A DNA stretch of 64,000 bases from DASTFY01 sp963829955 (GTDB lineage: Bacteria > Actinomycetota > Acidimicrobiia > Acidimicrobiales > Ilumatobacteraceae), in the NCBI GenBank assembly GCA_963829955.1, contig CAWHKS010000025.1, positions 1-64,000 on the forward strand, read 5' to 3'. A model generated the notes under the pieces. The model saw nothing but the letters and a program-made list of their open reading frames with translations. It did no database searches and was not told the origin of the DNA. Positions 54,393-62,445 of this stretch are shown one piece after another. Made by a program: the position numbers and the translations under genes. The first letter of the stretch is position 1. Each line of letters begins with the position of its first letter.

Positions 54393-55012
54393 CTGATGGC
54401 TCGTCGCGGCCCCGTCGTGCCCTTCGAGGCCGGCTGGCCCGCGGTCACGAGCAAGGCGAGGAGCTGGCCGGCCACGGCCCGATGATCGGGGCCGTCCGGA
54501 TCGATGACCGAGGCGATGACCACGCCGTTGACCACGGCCAGCACCAGTGCCGCCATGGCCCTTGGCTCGACCCACGCCGGCAGCCGGCCCGCGGCGGACT
54601 GCGCGGCGATGTCGGACGCAAGGCGCGCCCGCAGTTCGTTCCACAGATCACCGAGGCCCGCCCGGACCTCCGACGAGTGGGGCGCGGCCGCCAGCGCGGC
54701 GAGGTACACGGGCACGTCGTCTCGGGCCTGATCGAAGAGCTCGTTGAGCATCACCACCGCGGCGGTCGCCCGCTCGATCGGTGGCCGGTCCGAGCCCAAC
54801 AGCTCCCACACCGGAGCCAGCAGCTCCCGCGCTTCCGCCACCAACGCCTCGGTGACCAGCGCCTCCTTGGTGCCGAAGTGGTAGGGGATCGCCGCCAGGT
54901 TGGCCGACGCCCGCCGGGCGATCTCCCTCGCCGTCACCGCGGGCAGGCCGAGGTCGCGGATCGCCTCCCGCGTCGCGCTCACCAGGCGGTCACGGGTGGT
55001 CGCGGCAACCAT
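54389..55012 (-). CDS. TetR family transcriptional regulator
   Basis: 207 aa from ATG 55012 (211 aa from ATG 55024). N-terminal HTH: TRDRLVSATREAIRDLGLPAVTAREIARRASANLAAIPYHFGTKEALVTEAL. The C-terminal ligand-binding bundle is divergent. A 16-bp palindrome overlaps the 55024 start, so the downstream ATG with CAGGTC upstream is preferred. Ligand unknown; likely controls itself and the coupled membrane protein. Confidence 0.85.
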   Translation of the reverse strand: MVAATTRDRLVSATREAIRDLGLPAVTAREIARRASANLAAIPYHFGTKEALVTEALVAEARELLAPVWELLGSDRPPIERATAAVVMLNELFDQARDDVPVYLAALAAAPHSSEVRAGLGDLWNELRARLASDIAAQSAAGRLPAWVEPRAMAALVLAVVNGVVIASVIDPDGPDHRAVAGQLLALLVTAGQPASKGTTGPRRAIR

Positions 55013-55020
55013 GACCTGAA

Positions 55021-55036
55021 TCATACGTACGTATGA
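55021..55036. promoter_or_regulatory. 16-bp perfect palindrome, candidate TetR operator
   Basis: TCATACGTACGTATGA lies immediately upstream of the TetR start codon. Length, symmetry and position are typical of TetR autoregulatory sites, and the AT content is above background. Binding is inferred. Confidence 0.65.
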
Positions 55037-55066
55037 ATGGGCCCGGCAAGGACGAGCGGCGCGGCG

Positions 55067-55549
55067 TCAGGGAGCCACGGGTGGCACCGTGCCCGGCGCG
55101 GGCACGGTGGTCGTCGTCGTTCCGGGGATCGTGGTCGCACCTGGCACGGTCGTGGCGGTTCCGGGTGGCGCGGCGACGAGTAGTTCCACCCCGCAGGTCG
55201 TGCGGGCGTAGGCCCTGACCTCGTCGATGGGCCGGGTCGCGGCGACCGCCTGGTCGCGCAGGCGGTCGGCGGTCGCCGGATCCGTCAAGTCCTCGGTGGC
55301 GACGGCCTCGACGAGCTCGGTGACGGTCTGCCACTGCTCCTCGATGGCGAGAGGAGCGATGTCGGCGAGGTCCCGGTAGCGCTCGACGAAGGCGTCGAGT
55401 TCGTCGGGATCGGTGGGCACGACGGCCAGCAGGGCCTGCTCCTCGGCCAGCCGTTCACAGAAGCGGTCTTCCCGGCTCCCCTCGTCGCACGAGGCGAGCA
55501 CCAGCAGTGCGGCGCCGGTGGCCAGCACGGCACGGAGGTGGGGGGCCAC
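55067..55549 (-). CDS. Putative lipoprotein
   Basis: 160 aa. Signal peptide RAVLATGAALLVLASC with a lipobox Cys at about residue 21. A helical mature region (FCERLAEEQALLAVVPTDPDELDAFVERYRDLADIAP) contains three cysteines. It ends in a Thr/Pro/Val tail (TTTTTVPAPG). No family recognised. It lies between an acyltransferase gene and the TetR gene on the same strand. Confidence 0.65.
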   Translation of the reverse strand: MAPHLRAVLATGAALLVLASCDEGSREDRFCERLAEEQALLAVVPTDPDELDAFVERYRDLADIAPLAIEEQWQTVTELVEAVATEDLTDPATADRLRDQAVAATRPIDEVRAYARTTCGVELLVAAPPGTATTVPGATTIPGTTTTTVPAPGTVPPVAP

Positions 55550-55601
55550 GACCGCCGAGTTTCACAGGCCCGCGCCGCCGGCGGGCGGCATCCCAACCGG
55601 G

Positions 55602-57698
55602 TCAGCCGGGCGGCGGGCCGAGCTGGAGGAGCAGCCAGCGGGCGATGACGTCCGCTCCCTCACCCGCGAAGTGAAGCCCGTCGGGGCGCAGCTCGATGCC
55701 GTCGATGACGCGGATGCAGGTGGTGCCTTCCGGGCAGATCAGTGCGTGCAGGTCGATGACGCCGACCCCGCCCACCGCCTGCGCCGCGCCTTCGTACATT
55801 CGATTCAGGCAGTCCGTCTGGCGATCGGTGATCGCTTGCGTCTCGGGACTGGCCACGCTCAAGTGACGGTTGTACGGCGCGAGGACGATCCACACCCGCG
55901 CCGCGGCCGCCTGCAGTGCCCGCATGTTGGCCTCGATCGACGCCTGGAACCACGCGTTGTACCGGCTGTCGCACGGGCGCAGCCATTCGCCGTCGAACTG
56001 GCGGTCGAGGCCGGAAGCACCGAAGACCATCAGGACGCCGTCGTACCCGTCCTGCTGCACCCGCGCGGGCCACTCGGTGATGGCGTTGACGCACGGGTCC
56101 TGTACCTCGACCCCGTTGTAGAAGCGGATCTGCGGGCGTTCCGGGCGCCCCGGGGTGCAGCCCACCCGGCCGGCCACCGTGACGCCCATGCCGTTCACCG
56201 CCTGTTGCGGCAGCGAGCGGCGCAGCGCGTAGGCGACGGAGTCACCCACTACGAGCAGATTCTTGGGCGCCGGGAGCGTCGGGGCGACGGTCGTCGTGGT
56301 GGTGGGAGCGGTGGTCGTGGTGGCGGCTGTGGTCGGCGCGGCCGTTGTCGGTGCTGCTGTTGTCGGTGCGGTGGTCGAGGTCGTGTCGGCGGCGGTCGTG
56401 GGCGGAAGGGTGGTGGTCGCCGACGTCGTCGGCGGTTCGGACGTGACGGGCGTTGTGGTGGCCGAGACGATCGGCTGGTCCTGCGTGAGCTGGGCCAGCA
56501 CGCGATCGGCTCGTGCCGCGCTCACGGGTGAGGCGGACGGCCAAGCCAGGACGGCAGTAACGACGCCGACGACGCACACGGCGCCACCGAAGAAGCGGAT
56601 GTGCAGCGGGCCCCGCCGGAAGCGGTAGGGCCGCTCGATCAGGACGTAGGAGATGGAGACGAGGACGGCGGTGATTGCCAGGCGCGACATCAGCAGCCGC
56701 CACCCCTCGACGTGGAGCTGGTCCGGGCCGAGCAGCGTGAAGACCGGCCAGTGCCAGAGGTAGATCCCGTAGCTGACCTGCCCGATCAGCACGAGCGGCG
56801 CCCAGCCGAGCGCGCGGTTCAGCCGGCCGGGGGTGGGCGCCACGCTGCTGGCGAGGACGAGGGCTGCGGCCACGGCGAGCAGGGGGAATCCCCCGCGGTA
56901 CAGCCACGGGCCGGGACGGCCGATGAACCAGGCGGCGACGATGCCGACCAGCGCGACCGGGGCGAGGAGATGGAGCCAGTGCCACACGACAGGGGCCACC
57001 CGGTGGCTGCGCGTCCACAGCAGGATGGCGGCGCCGCAACCGACGAGGATGGACGCGACCCGTGTGTCGGTGCCCAGGTAGGAGCGGGCACCGTCGGTCC
57101 CCGGTTGGAACAGCAGGCACTGCGCGGCGACGGACGCGACGATGGCGACACCGGCGACGGCGAGCAATGCACGCGCCGGTCGGCGCGCCAGCTTCCACAC
57201 GACCACCGCCAGCACCGGCCATAGCACGTAGAACTGCTCCTCGATGGCCAGGCTCCACGTGTGGTTCAGCGGTGAGGGCGTGCCGAACGCCTCCCAGTAG
57301 GAGGCCGGCCCGCTGAGCTGCCACCAGTTGGCGATGTAGATGGCCGTCGCCACCACGGATCGGCGCAGGCTGAGGCCAGAGCTGCGCTCGACCAGCCACG
57401 GGGACATCAGGATGAGGACCGCCAGCAGCAGCCAGAGCGCTGGAAGGAGGCGGCGGGCACGGCGCCCCCAGAAGGTGGCCAGGCTGAACCGGCCACGCCC
57501 GAGATCGTCCAGGATCAGCCGGGTGATGAGGAAGCCCGACACCGTGAAGAAAAGGTCGACGCCCAGGTAGCCACCGTCGAGATGACCGGCATGGAAGGCC
57601 ACGACGGCGAGGACCGCCAGGCCGCGCAACCCGTCCAGCGTCGGCACCCACGTCATGCGCGGGGGCAACGGCGGCGGAGGCGGGAGCGGTGTCGTCAT
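55602..57698 (-). CDS. OatA-type acyltransferase: membrane AT3 domain plus SGNH esterase domain
   Basis: 698 aa. The acyltransferase-3 domain starts WVPTLDGLRGLAVLAVVAFHAGHLDGGYLGVDLFFTVSGFLIT with the catalytic-region histidine, and spans about ten helices to ~405, including LNHTWSLAIEEQFYVLWPV. A Thr/Pro-rich periplasmic linker (~440-500) leads to an SGNH domain with LLVVGDSVAYALRR (Ser) and RPDGLHFAGEGADVIARW (D-x2-H). Such proteins O-acetylate peptidoglycan or glycans outside the membrane. Start ATG 57698 chosen; ATG 57656 is possible. Confidence 0.9.
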   Translation of the reverse strand: MTTPLPPPPPLPPRMTWVPTLDGLRGLAVLAVVAFHAGHLDGGYLGVDLFFTVSGFLITRLILDDLGRGRFSLATFWGRRARRLLPALWLLLAVLILMSPWLVERSSGLSLRRSVVATAIYIANWWQLSGPASYWEAFGTPSPLNHTWSLAIEEQFYVLWPVLAVVVWKLARRPARALLAVAGVAIVASVAAQCLLFQPGTDGARSYLGTDTRVASILVGCGAAILLWTRSHRVAPVVWHWLHLLAPVALVGIVAAWFIGRPGPWLYRGGFPLLAVAAALVLASSVAPTPGRLNRALGWAPLVLIGQVSYGIYLWHWPVFTLLGPDQLHVEGWRLLMSRLAITAVLVSISYVLIERPYRFRRGPLHIRFFGGAVCVVGVVTAVLAWPSASPVSAARADRVLAQLTQDQPIVSATTTPVTSEPPTTSATTTLPPTTAADTTSTTAPTTAAPTTAAPTTAATTTTAPTTTTTVAPTLPAPKNLLVVGDSVAYALRRSLPQQAVNGMGVTVAGRVGCTPGRPERPQIRFYNGVEVQDPCVNAITEWPARVQQDGYDGVLMVFGASGLDRQFDGEWLRPCDSRYNAWFQASIEANMRALQAAAARVWIVLAPYNRHLSVASPETQAITDRQTDCLNRMYEGAAQAVGGVGVIDLHALICPEGTTCIRVIDGIELRPDGLHFAGEGADVIARWLLLQLGPPPG

Positions 57699-58004
57699 GG
57701 GGCAACGTGCGCGTTCGTGATGTGAATCGCCCGTCCCCCCAGCACACGAGAGGCTAGTCACGGCGCGGCCGCCAGGGCCAGCGCGGCGTGGCCTCTTGAC
57801 CTGGTGTTGACCACCAACCGTGATCTGATCGCGCGGAACGCGGTCGAAGCGGGACCGCCCGTGCCGATGAATGCGGATCGGGCAGGCCGACAACCCCGAC
57901 ACAGCCCCCTGCTACGTTGCCGCCACGGCTTCCCCGCCGTTCGCCATGGACCTCTTCGGGCTGTCTCGCCCGTCGGTTGGTCGTCCGTCGGAAAGGGGAT
58001 CGCC
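57699..58004. other. Divergent promoter region between acyltransferase and comM genes
   Basis: 306 bp with no supportable gene. On the plus strand TTGACC occurs twice in close succession (about 57797 and 57808), and TGGTG-TTGAC-CACCA forms a short inverted repeat. These are candidate -35/regulatory elements for comM. GAAAGGGG at 57991 is the comM ribosome-binding site. Confidence 0.45.
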
Positions 58005-59516
58005 GTGCTGGCCATCGTCCCGTCAGCCATGTTGCTCGGTGCCGAGGGGCGCCCTGTCTCGGTCGAGGTGCACGTCTCCAACGGCCTGCCGGCGTTCAGC
58101 GTCGTCGGCCTGCCGGACGAGGCCTGCCGTGAGTCGAGGGACCGAGTCCGCGCCGCACTCATGTCGAGCGGCCTGACCTGGCCGCTGAGCCGCATCACCG
58201 TCAACCTCGCCCCGTCGGGCGTGCGCAAGAGCGGGTCCGGCCTGGACCTGGCGATCGCCGTGGGGGTGCTGGTGGCCTCGGGAGCCGTCGACTCGGCGGC
58301 GCTCACGGGCCTGGCCTTCCTGGGCGAGCTCGGCCTGGACGGTTCCATCCGGCGGGTTCCCGGCATCGTGCCGCTGGTCGCCGCGCTCGAGGACCAAGTC
58401 GTGGTGGTCCCGGGCGGGTGCGAACCCGAAGCCCGGCTGGTCGCCCACGCGGAGGTTCACTCTCTCGGCACGGTGGCGGAGTTGGTCGCCGTGCTGGCCG
58501 GCACGGCCGGCTGGCCTCCACCCGGCCCACCGCCGCCACCCGCCCCGGTCGAGCCGGCTCCCGACCTGGCCGACGTGCGCGGGCACGCCATGGCCCGCAT
58601 GGCGGTACAGGCCGCCGCCGCCGGCGGACACCATCTCCTCCTGCTGGGGCCGCCGGGTGCGGGGAAGACCATGCTGGCGCAGCGACTGCCCGCGTTGCTG
58701 CCGGGGTTGGAGCGCGCGGTCGCGCTCGAGACGACCATGATCCACTCGGCGGCCGGCCTTCCGCTGCCCGGCGGCTTGGTCTCGCGGCCGCCGCTGCGCG
58801 CCCCGCACCACACGGCGTCGCTGGTCGCCATGGTCGGGGGCGGGACGGCGAGCATGCGGCCGGGCGAGGTCTCGCTCGCTAATGGGGGCGTCCTCTTCTT
58901 GGACGAGCTCGGCGAATTCCAACCTGCCGTGCTCGACGGGCTCCGTCAGCCGTTGGAGGAAGGGGTCGTACGGGTGACGCGGGCGAGGGCGTCGGTCCAG
59001 TTCCCGGCTCGCTTCCAGCTCGTCGCCGCCATGAACCCCTGCCCGTGCGGTGCGGGCGGCCAACCCGGAGCCTGCCGCTGCGGGGAGGCGACGCGGTTCC
59101 GCTACCTCAGGCGCGTGTCGGGCCCGCTGCTCGACCGGTTCGACCTGCGCTTGGAGGTGGCTCGGCCCGGCGTGGACGACCTGCTCGGTCTGCCCGCCGG
59201 AGAGTCCTCCGCCGCCGTCGCCGCGCGGGTCAGGGCCGTGCGGGAGATCAGCGCCGCGCGCGGCTACCAGCTGAGCTCGGACATCCCGGGGCCGCTCCTC
59301 GACGAGGTGGCGCCGCTCACGAGCGCCGCTCGGGCCGTACTGCGGCGGGAGCTCGAGTCCGATCGGTTGAGTGGACGCGGCCTTCACCGGGTGCGTCGCG
59401 TGGCAAGGACGCTCGCCGATCTCCACGAGTGCCACGGTGCCATCGACGAGGAATGGGTCATCACCGCGCTCAACCTGCGCATCGATCCCCTCGAGCAGGC
59501 CCGGCGGGCGGCGTGA
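58005..59516 (+). CDS. comM: Mg-chelatase-like AAA+ protein ComM/YifB
   Basis: 503 aa. N-terminal Lon-like domain: SVEVHVSNGLPAFSVVGLPDEACRESRDRVRAAL and ITVNLAPSGVRKSGSGLDLAIAVGVL. AAA+ domain: Walker A LLLGPPGAGKTMLAQRLP and Walker B GGVLFLDELGEF. A Cys-rich NPCPCGAGGQPGACRCGEAT loop and a terminal Mg-chelatase domain follow. ComM is a branch-migration helicase that aids recombination of transformed DNA. GTG 58005 chosen from GAAAGGGG spacing. It overlaps dprA (GTGA). Confidence 0.93.
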   Translation: MLAIVPSAMLLGAEGRPVSVEVHVSNGLPAFSVVGLPDEACRESRDRVRAALMSSGLTWPLSRITVNLAPSGVRKSGSGLDLAIAVGVLVASGAVDSAALTGLAFLGELGLDGSIRRVPGIVPLVAALEDQVVVVPGGCEPEARLVAHAEVHSLGTVAELVAVLAGTAGWPPPGPPPPPAPVEPAPDLADVRGHAMARMAVQAAAAGGHHLLLLGPPGAGKTMLAQRLPALLPGLERAVALETTMIHSAAGLPLPGGLVSRPPLRAPHHTASLVAMVGGGTASMRPGEVSLANGGVLFLDELGEFQPAVLDGLRQPLEEGVVRVTRARASVQFPARFQLVAAMNPCPCGAGGQPGACRCGEATRFRYLRRVSGPLLDRFDLRLEVARPGVDDLLGLPAGESSAAVAARVRAVREISAARGYQLSSDIPGPLLDEVAPLTSAARAVLRRELESDRLSGRGLHRVRRVARTLADLHECHGAIDEEWVITALNLRIDPLEQARRAA

Positions 59517-60694
59517 GCGGCGGTGCCGCGACCGAGGCGGAGCTCGACGCCGAAGCGATGCTGCCCGAGGAGGCGTTCGGCGCCGCATTGGCCGGCCTCG
59601 ATGCCATGACACCGCGCCGCCTGTGGCTCCTCGCCCGGGCCGGGGGGTCGCTGCGGGCGTTGTGGCGGGCCATCCTCAGTGGCGAGCCGGGCGACCATGT
59701 CCCGCTGGGTCATCTCATACGGGAGGCGCCGGAGCTGACCGCCACGTGGTCACGCTCGGCAGCCCGAGTCGACGTCGCCGCGCTCTGGGACCGGTGCCTC
59801 GGTGGCCCGGGTGATGCCGTGAGCATCGTGGGGCGGCCCGGCTACCCGGTGGACCTGGCCGACGATCCCCTCCCGCCCGGCGTGCTGTTCACCCGCGGCT
59901 CGCTCGATGCCCTGACGTCGCCCAGCGTGGCCATCATCGGCACCCGCCACGCGACCGTCGGCGGGATGGAGGTCGCCGCCGCGCTCGGGCGGGAGCTGGC
60001 CTCGGCCGGCATCGCGGTGGTCTCCGGCCTGGCCAAGGGCATCGACGGCGCAGCCCACCGCGGCGCGCTCTCCGCCGACCATGGCGCCGCACCCATCGCG
60101 GTCGTGGGCAGCGGGCTTGACACCGTCTACCCGCGCTGCAACACCGGCCTCTGGGAGGAGGTCGGCCGGCGGGGCCTGCTCTGCTCGGAGGTGCCGCCGG
60201 GGACCGCGCCGGCGGCCCACCGGTTCCCAGCCCGCAACCGCATCATCGCCGCGCTGGCCGACGCGGTGGTCGTCGTCGAGTCCCGGGCGCGGGGTGGTTC
60301 CCTGCTGACCGTCTCCGAAGCCGGGTCGCGGGGCGTTCCGGTCATGGCGGTGCCGGGCTCGGTGCGCAGCCCGGCCTCCGAGGGCACCAACTTCCTCCTG
60401 GTCGATGGCGCCACGCCCGTGGTCGACGCGTTGGACGTGTTGGTCACGTTGGGGTTGGAGGCGCGGCCGTCGCAGCGTCGCCGGCGCCGTGACCGGCGGC
60501 CCGCGCCGGCCCCCGGCGATCGGGAGCTGCTGGAGCTCTTCGGAGCTGACGCGCTCACGCTGGACACCGTCGTCCTGCGCTCCGGCCGGCCGCTTCCCGA
60601 GGTGGCGGTGGCCCTCGGCCGGCTCGAGGTCGCCGGCTGGCTGATCCGCACTGGGGCGTGGTTCGAGCGGACTGGTGCCGGAGGCGGGACATGA
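59513..60694 (+). CDS. dprA: DNA processing protein DprA/Smf
   Basis: 393 aa. Rossmann-like DprA core: SPSVAIIGTRHATVGGMEVAAALGRELASAGIAVVSGLAKGIDGAAHRGAL, VVGSGLDTVYPRCNTGLWEEV, and FPARNRIIAALADAVVVVESRARGGSLLTVSEA, which binds ssDNA and loads RecA. A C-terminal winged helix spans ~330-390. GTG start inside the comM stop, so the two competence-type genes are coupled. Confidence 0.95.
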   Translation: MSGGAATEAELDAEAMLPEEAFGAALAGLDAMTPRRLWLLARAGGSLRALWRAILSGEPGDHVPLGHLIREAPELTATWSRSAARVDVAALWDRCLGGPGDAVSIVGRPGYPVDLADDPLPPGVLFTRGSLDALTSPSVAIIGTRHATVGGMEVAAALGRELASAGIAVVSGLAKGIDGAAHRGALSADHGAAPIAVVGSGLDTVYPRCNTGLWEEVGRRGLLCSEVPPGTAPAAHRFPARNRIIAALADAVVVVESRARGGSLLTVSEAGSRGVPVMAVPGSVRSPASEGTNFLLVDGATPVVDALDVLVTLGLEARPSQRRRRRDRRPAPAPGDRELLELFGADALTLDTVVLRSGRPLPEVAVALGRLEVAGWLIRTGAWFERTGAGGGT

Positions 60695-60715
60695 CCGGTC
60701 AGTACGCTGCGGCCG

Positions 60716-61613
60716 GTGGCGTGGCGCCTCGACACTTTCGCCGAATCGCTCACCCGCGCCTCCCCCAACACCGTGGCGGCCTACCGGCGCGATCTGGAGG
60801 GATTCGTGGAGTGGGCCGGCCGAGCGGACATCGAGGACCCGGCTGCGGTCGATCGCATCGTGCTCCGCCGTTACCTGGCGTTCCTCGGCACCGCGCGGCT
60901 TCGAGCCCCGGAGCATCGCCCGCAAGGCCTCGTCGCTGCGGCGCTACTTCGCCTGGCTCCGGCACGCCGGGATCATCGACGCGGATCCCGCTCGCTCGCT
61001 GCGGGCCCCCGCGGGCAAGGGCCGGCTGCCTCACGTGCTGAACGCGTCCGAGCTCGAGGTCCTGCTGGACGATCCCCCGGCCCGGGTCACCGAGGACCCG
61101 CTGGAGGTCCGGTTGCGGGACGACGCGATCCTCGAAGTCCTCTACGGATGCGGGCTACGGGTCGGGGAGATGTGCCGGCTCGACCTGCCGGACGTCGCGC
61201 TACGAAACCGCACACTCACCGTGTGGGGCAAAGGAGGCAAGCAGCGCCAGGTGCCGCTCGGCGAGCCTGCCGCGGAGGCCCTGGCCGGCTGGCTGGCCCG
61301 GGGGCGCCCACTCATGCTGTCGGGCGACGTCAGCCCGCCCCCCGGCGACGAGGCGGCGCTGTTCTACAACCGCCGTCATCACCGGCTGACCCCGCGGGAC
61401 GTCCGCCGACTCCTCGACCGGCGGGCCGCGGCGCCGACGCACCCCCACGCGCTGCGTCACACCTACGCCACTCACCTGCTCGACGGGGGCGCGGACCTCC
61501 GAGCGGTGCAGGAGCTGCTCGGGCACGCCGACGTGGCCACCACGCAGCTCTACACCCACGTGAGCAAGCAGCGGCTGAAGCAGGTCTACGGCGAGACGCA
61601 CCCCCGGGCCTGA
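60716..61613 (+). pseudogene. xerC: Tyrosine recombinase XerC, one frameshift
   Basis: GTG 60716 begins AWRLDTFAESLTRASPNTVAAYRRDLEGFVEWAG and reaches RRYLAFLGT, then a one-base insertion near 60893 shifts the frame to RGFEPRSIARKASSLRRYFAWL. The catalytic domain is intact: R in GCGLRVGEMCRLD, K in GKGGKQRQVPL, H-x2-R in HALRHTYATHLL, H in LGHADVATTQ and nucleophile Y in LYTHV. About 298 aa after correction. TACGCT 7 nt before GTG indicates a leaderless promoter. XerC resolves chromosome dimers, so an assembly error is more plausible than loss. Confidence 0.85.
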
Positions 61614-61705
61614 TCCCCTGGCCCCCGGTCAGCGCACCTGGCCAGGCCCCACGAACTCGCGGCCACGCGCCGCCTCGCCGCCGTCGAGACCGCCGAGGTG
61701 CCGCC

Positions 61706-62317
61706 ATGCCGCTCACCCATACCCGTCCCGTCCGTCCCGGGCCGGTTCACCACACGATGCTCGCCCTGCTGCTGGGCGTGGCCCTGCTGTTCGCGGCGCC
61801 GCCAGTCGCCGGCGCAGGCCCGCCGTGCCTGGCGCCGCCCGTGCCCGCACGTGTCGCCGTGCCCTTCCGGAGCCCGGGCTGCCGGTGGTGCCCCGGTCAG
61901 CGGGGACTGGAGTACGGGAACCGGCCCGGGGTCACGGTGCGTGCCGCGGGGCAGGGCACGGTGGTGTTCGCGGGACCTGTCGCCGGCGTGGTCTGGGTCA
62001 CCGTCGACCACGGCGGCGACCTGCGCACCAGCTACGGGCCGCTGCGCAGGGTGCTCGTTCGCCGTGGCGCGTCGGTGGTGGCCGGCACGGCTATCGCCAG
62101 CGCGGCCGGCGCGCTCCACTTCGGGGTGCGGATGGGCGGGCGCTACGTCGATCCGGCCGGCTTGCTCGGCCAGCCCGTGCACCTCGTCCCACGGCTCCTG
62201 AGCCCGACCGCCAGCGTTCCACGGCCGCCAGCGGTCCGCTGTGGGCGAGGCGTCGCGTCGGGACCTGCCTCGCAAGAGGCGCCGGCTCCGTTTCGGTTCG
62301 CTGCCCGGAGTCGCTAG
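61706..62317 (+). CDS. Secreted M23/LytM-like protein with degenerate active site
   Basis: 203 aa. Signal peptide TMLALLLGVALLFAAPPVAGA. The LytM-like domain spans GQRGLEYGNRPGVTVRAAGQGTVVFAGPVAGVVWVTVDHGGDLRTSYGPLR to LHFGVRMGGRYVDPAGLL. The first zinc-binding motif HxxxD reads QRGLE, so hydrolysis is doubtful; the later H of LHFGVR remains. Catalytically dead LytM proteins usually activate amidases or bind peptidoglycan. Conserved position between xerC and rpsB, as in other actinobacteria. Confidence 0.82.
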   Translation: MPLTHTRPVRPGPVHHTMLALLLGVALLFAAPPVAGAGPPCLAPPVPARVAVPFRSPGCRWCPGQRGLEYGNRPGVTVRAAGQGTVVFAGPVAGVVWVTVDHGGDLRTSYGPLRRVLVRRGASVVAGTAIASAAGALHFGVRMGGRYVDPAGLLGQPVHLVPRLLSPTASVPRPPAVRCGRGVASGPASQEAPAPFRFAARSR

Positions 62318-62360
62318 CCTCGTCCGTTGCCCGGGTTCCGTCCGGGCTCGACCACAACGC

Positions 62361-62414
62361 GCTCGGTCCTTCCCTGCGGTCGCCTGCCCGGATCGGGCGG
62401 GTGCAGGACCGAGT
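62361..62414 (+). promoter_or_regulatory. Structured 5' leader upstream of rpsB
   Basis: CTCGGTCCT (62362-62370) pairs perfectly with AGGACCGAG (62405-62413), enclosing a second hairpin GCCTGCCCG-GAT-CGGGCGGGT (9 bp with two wobble pairs). The structure ends 32 nt before the rpsB ATG and has no U-tract. It may be an S2 autoregulatory leader or a processed terminator of the M23 gene. Confidence 0.5.
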
Positions 62415-62445
62415 GCCGGCAACCGCAGCGAAGGAGGACCTCCTC

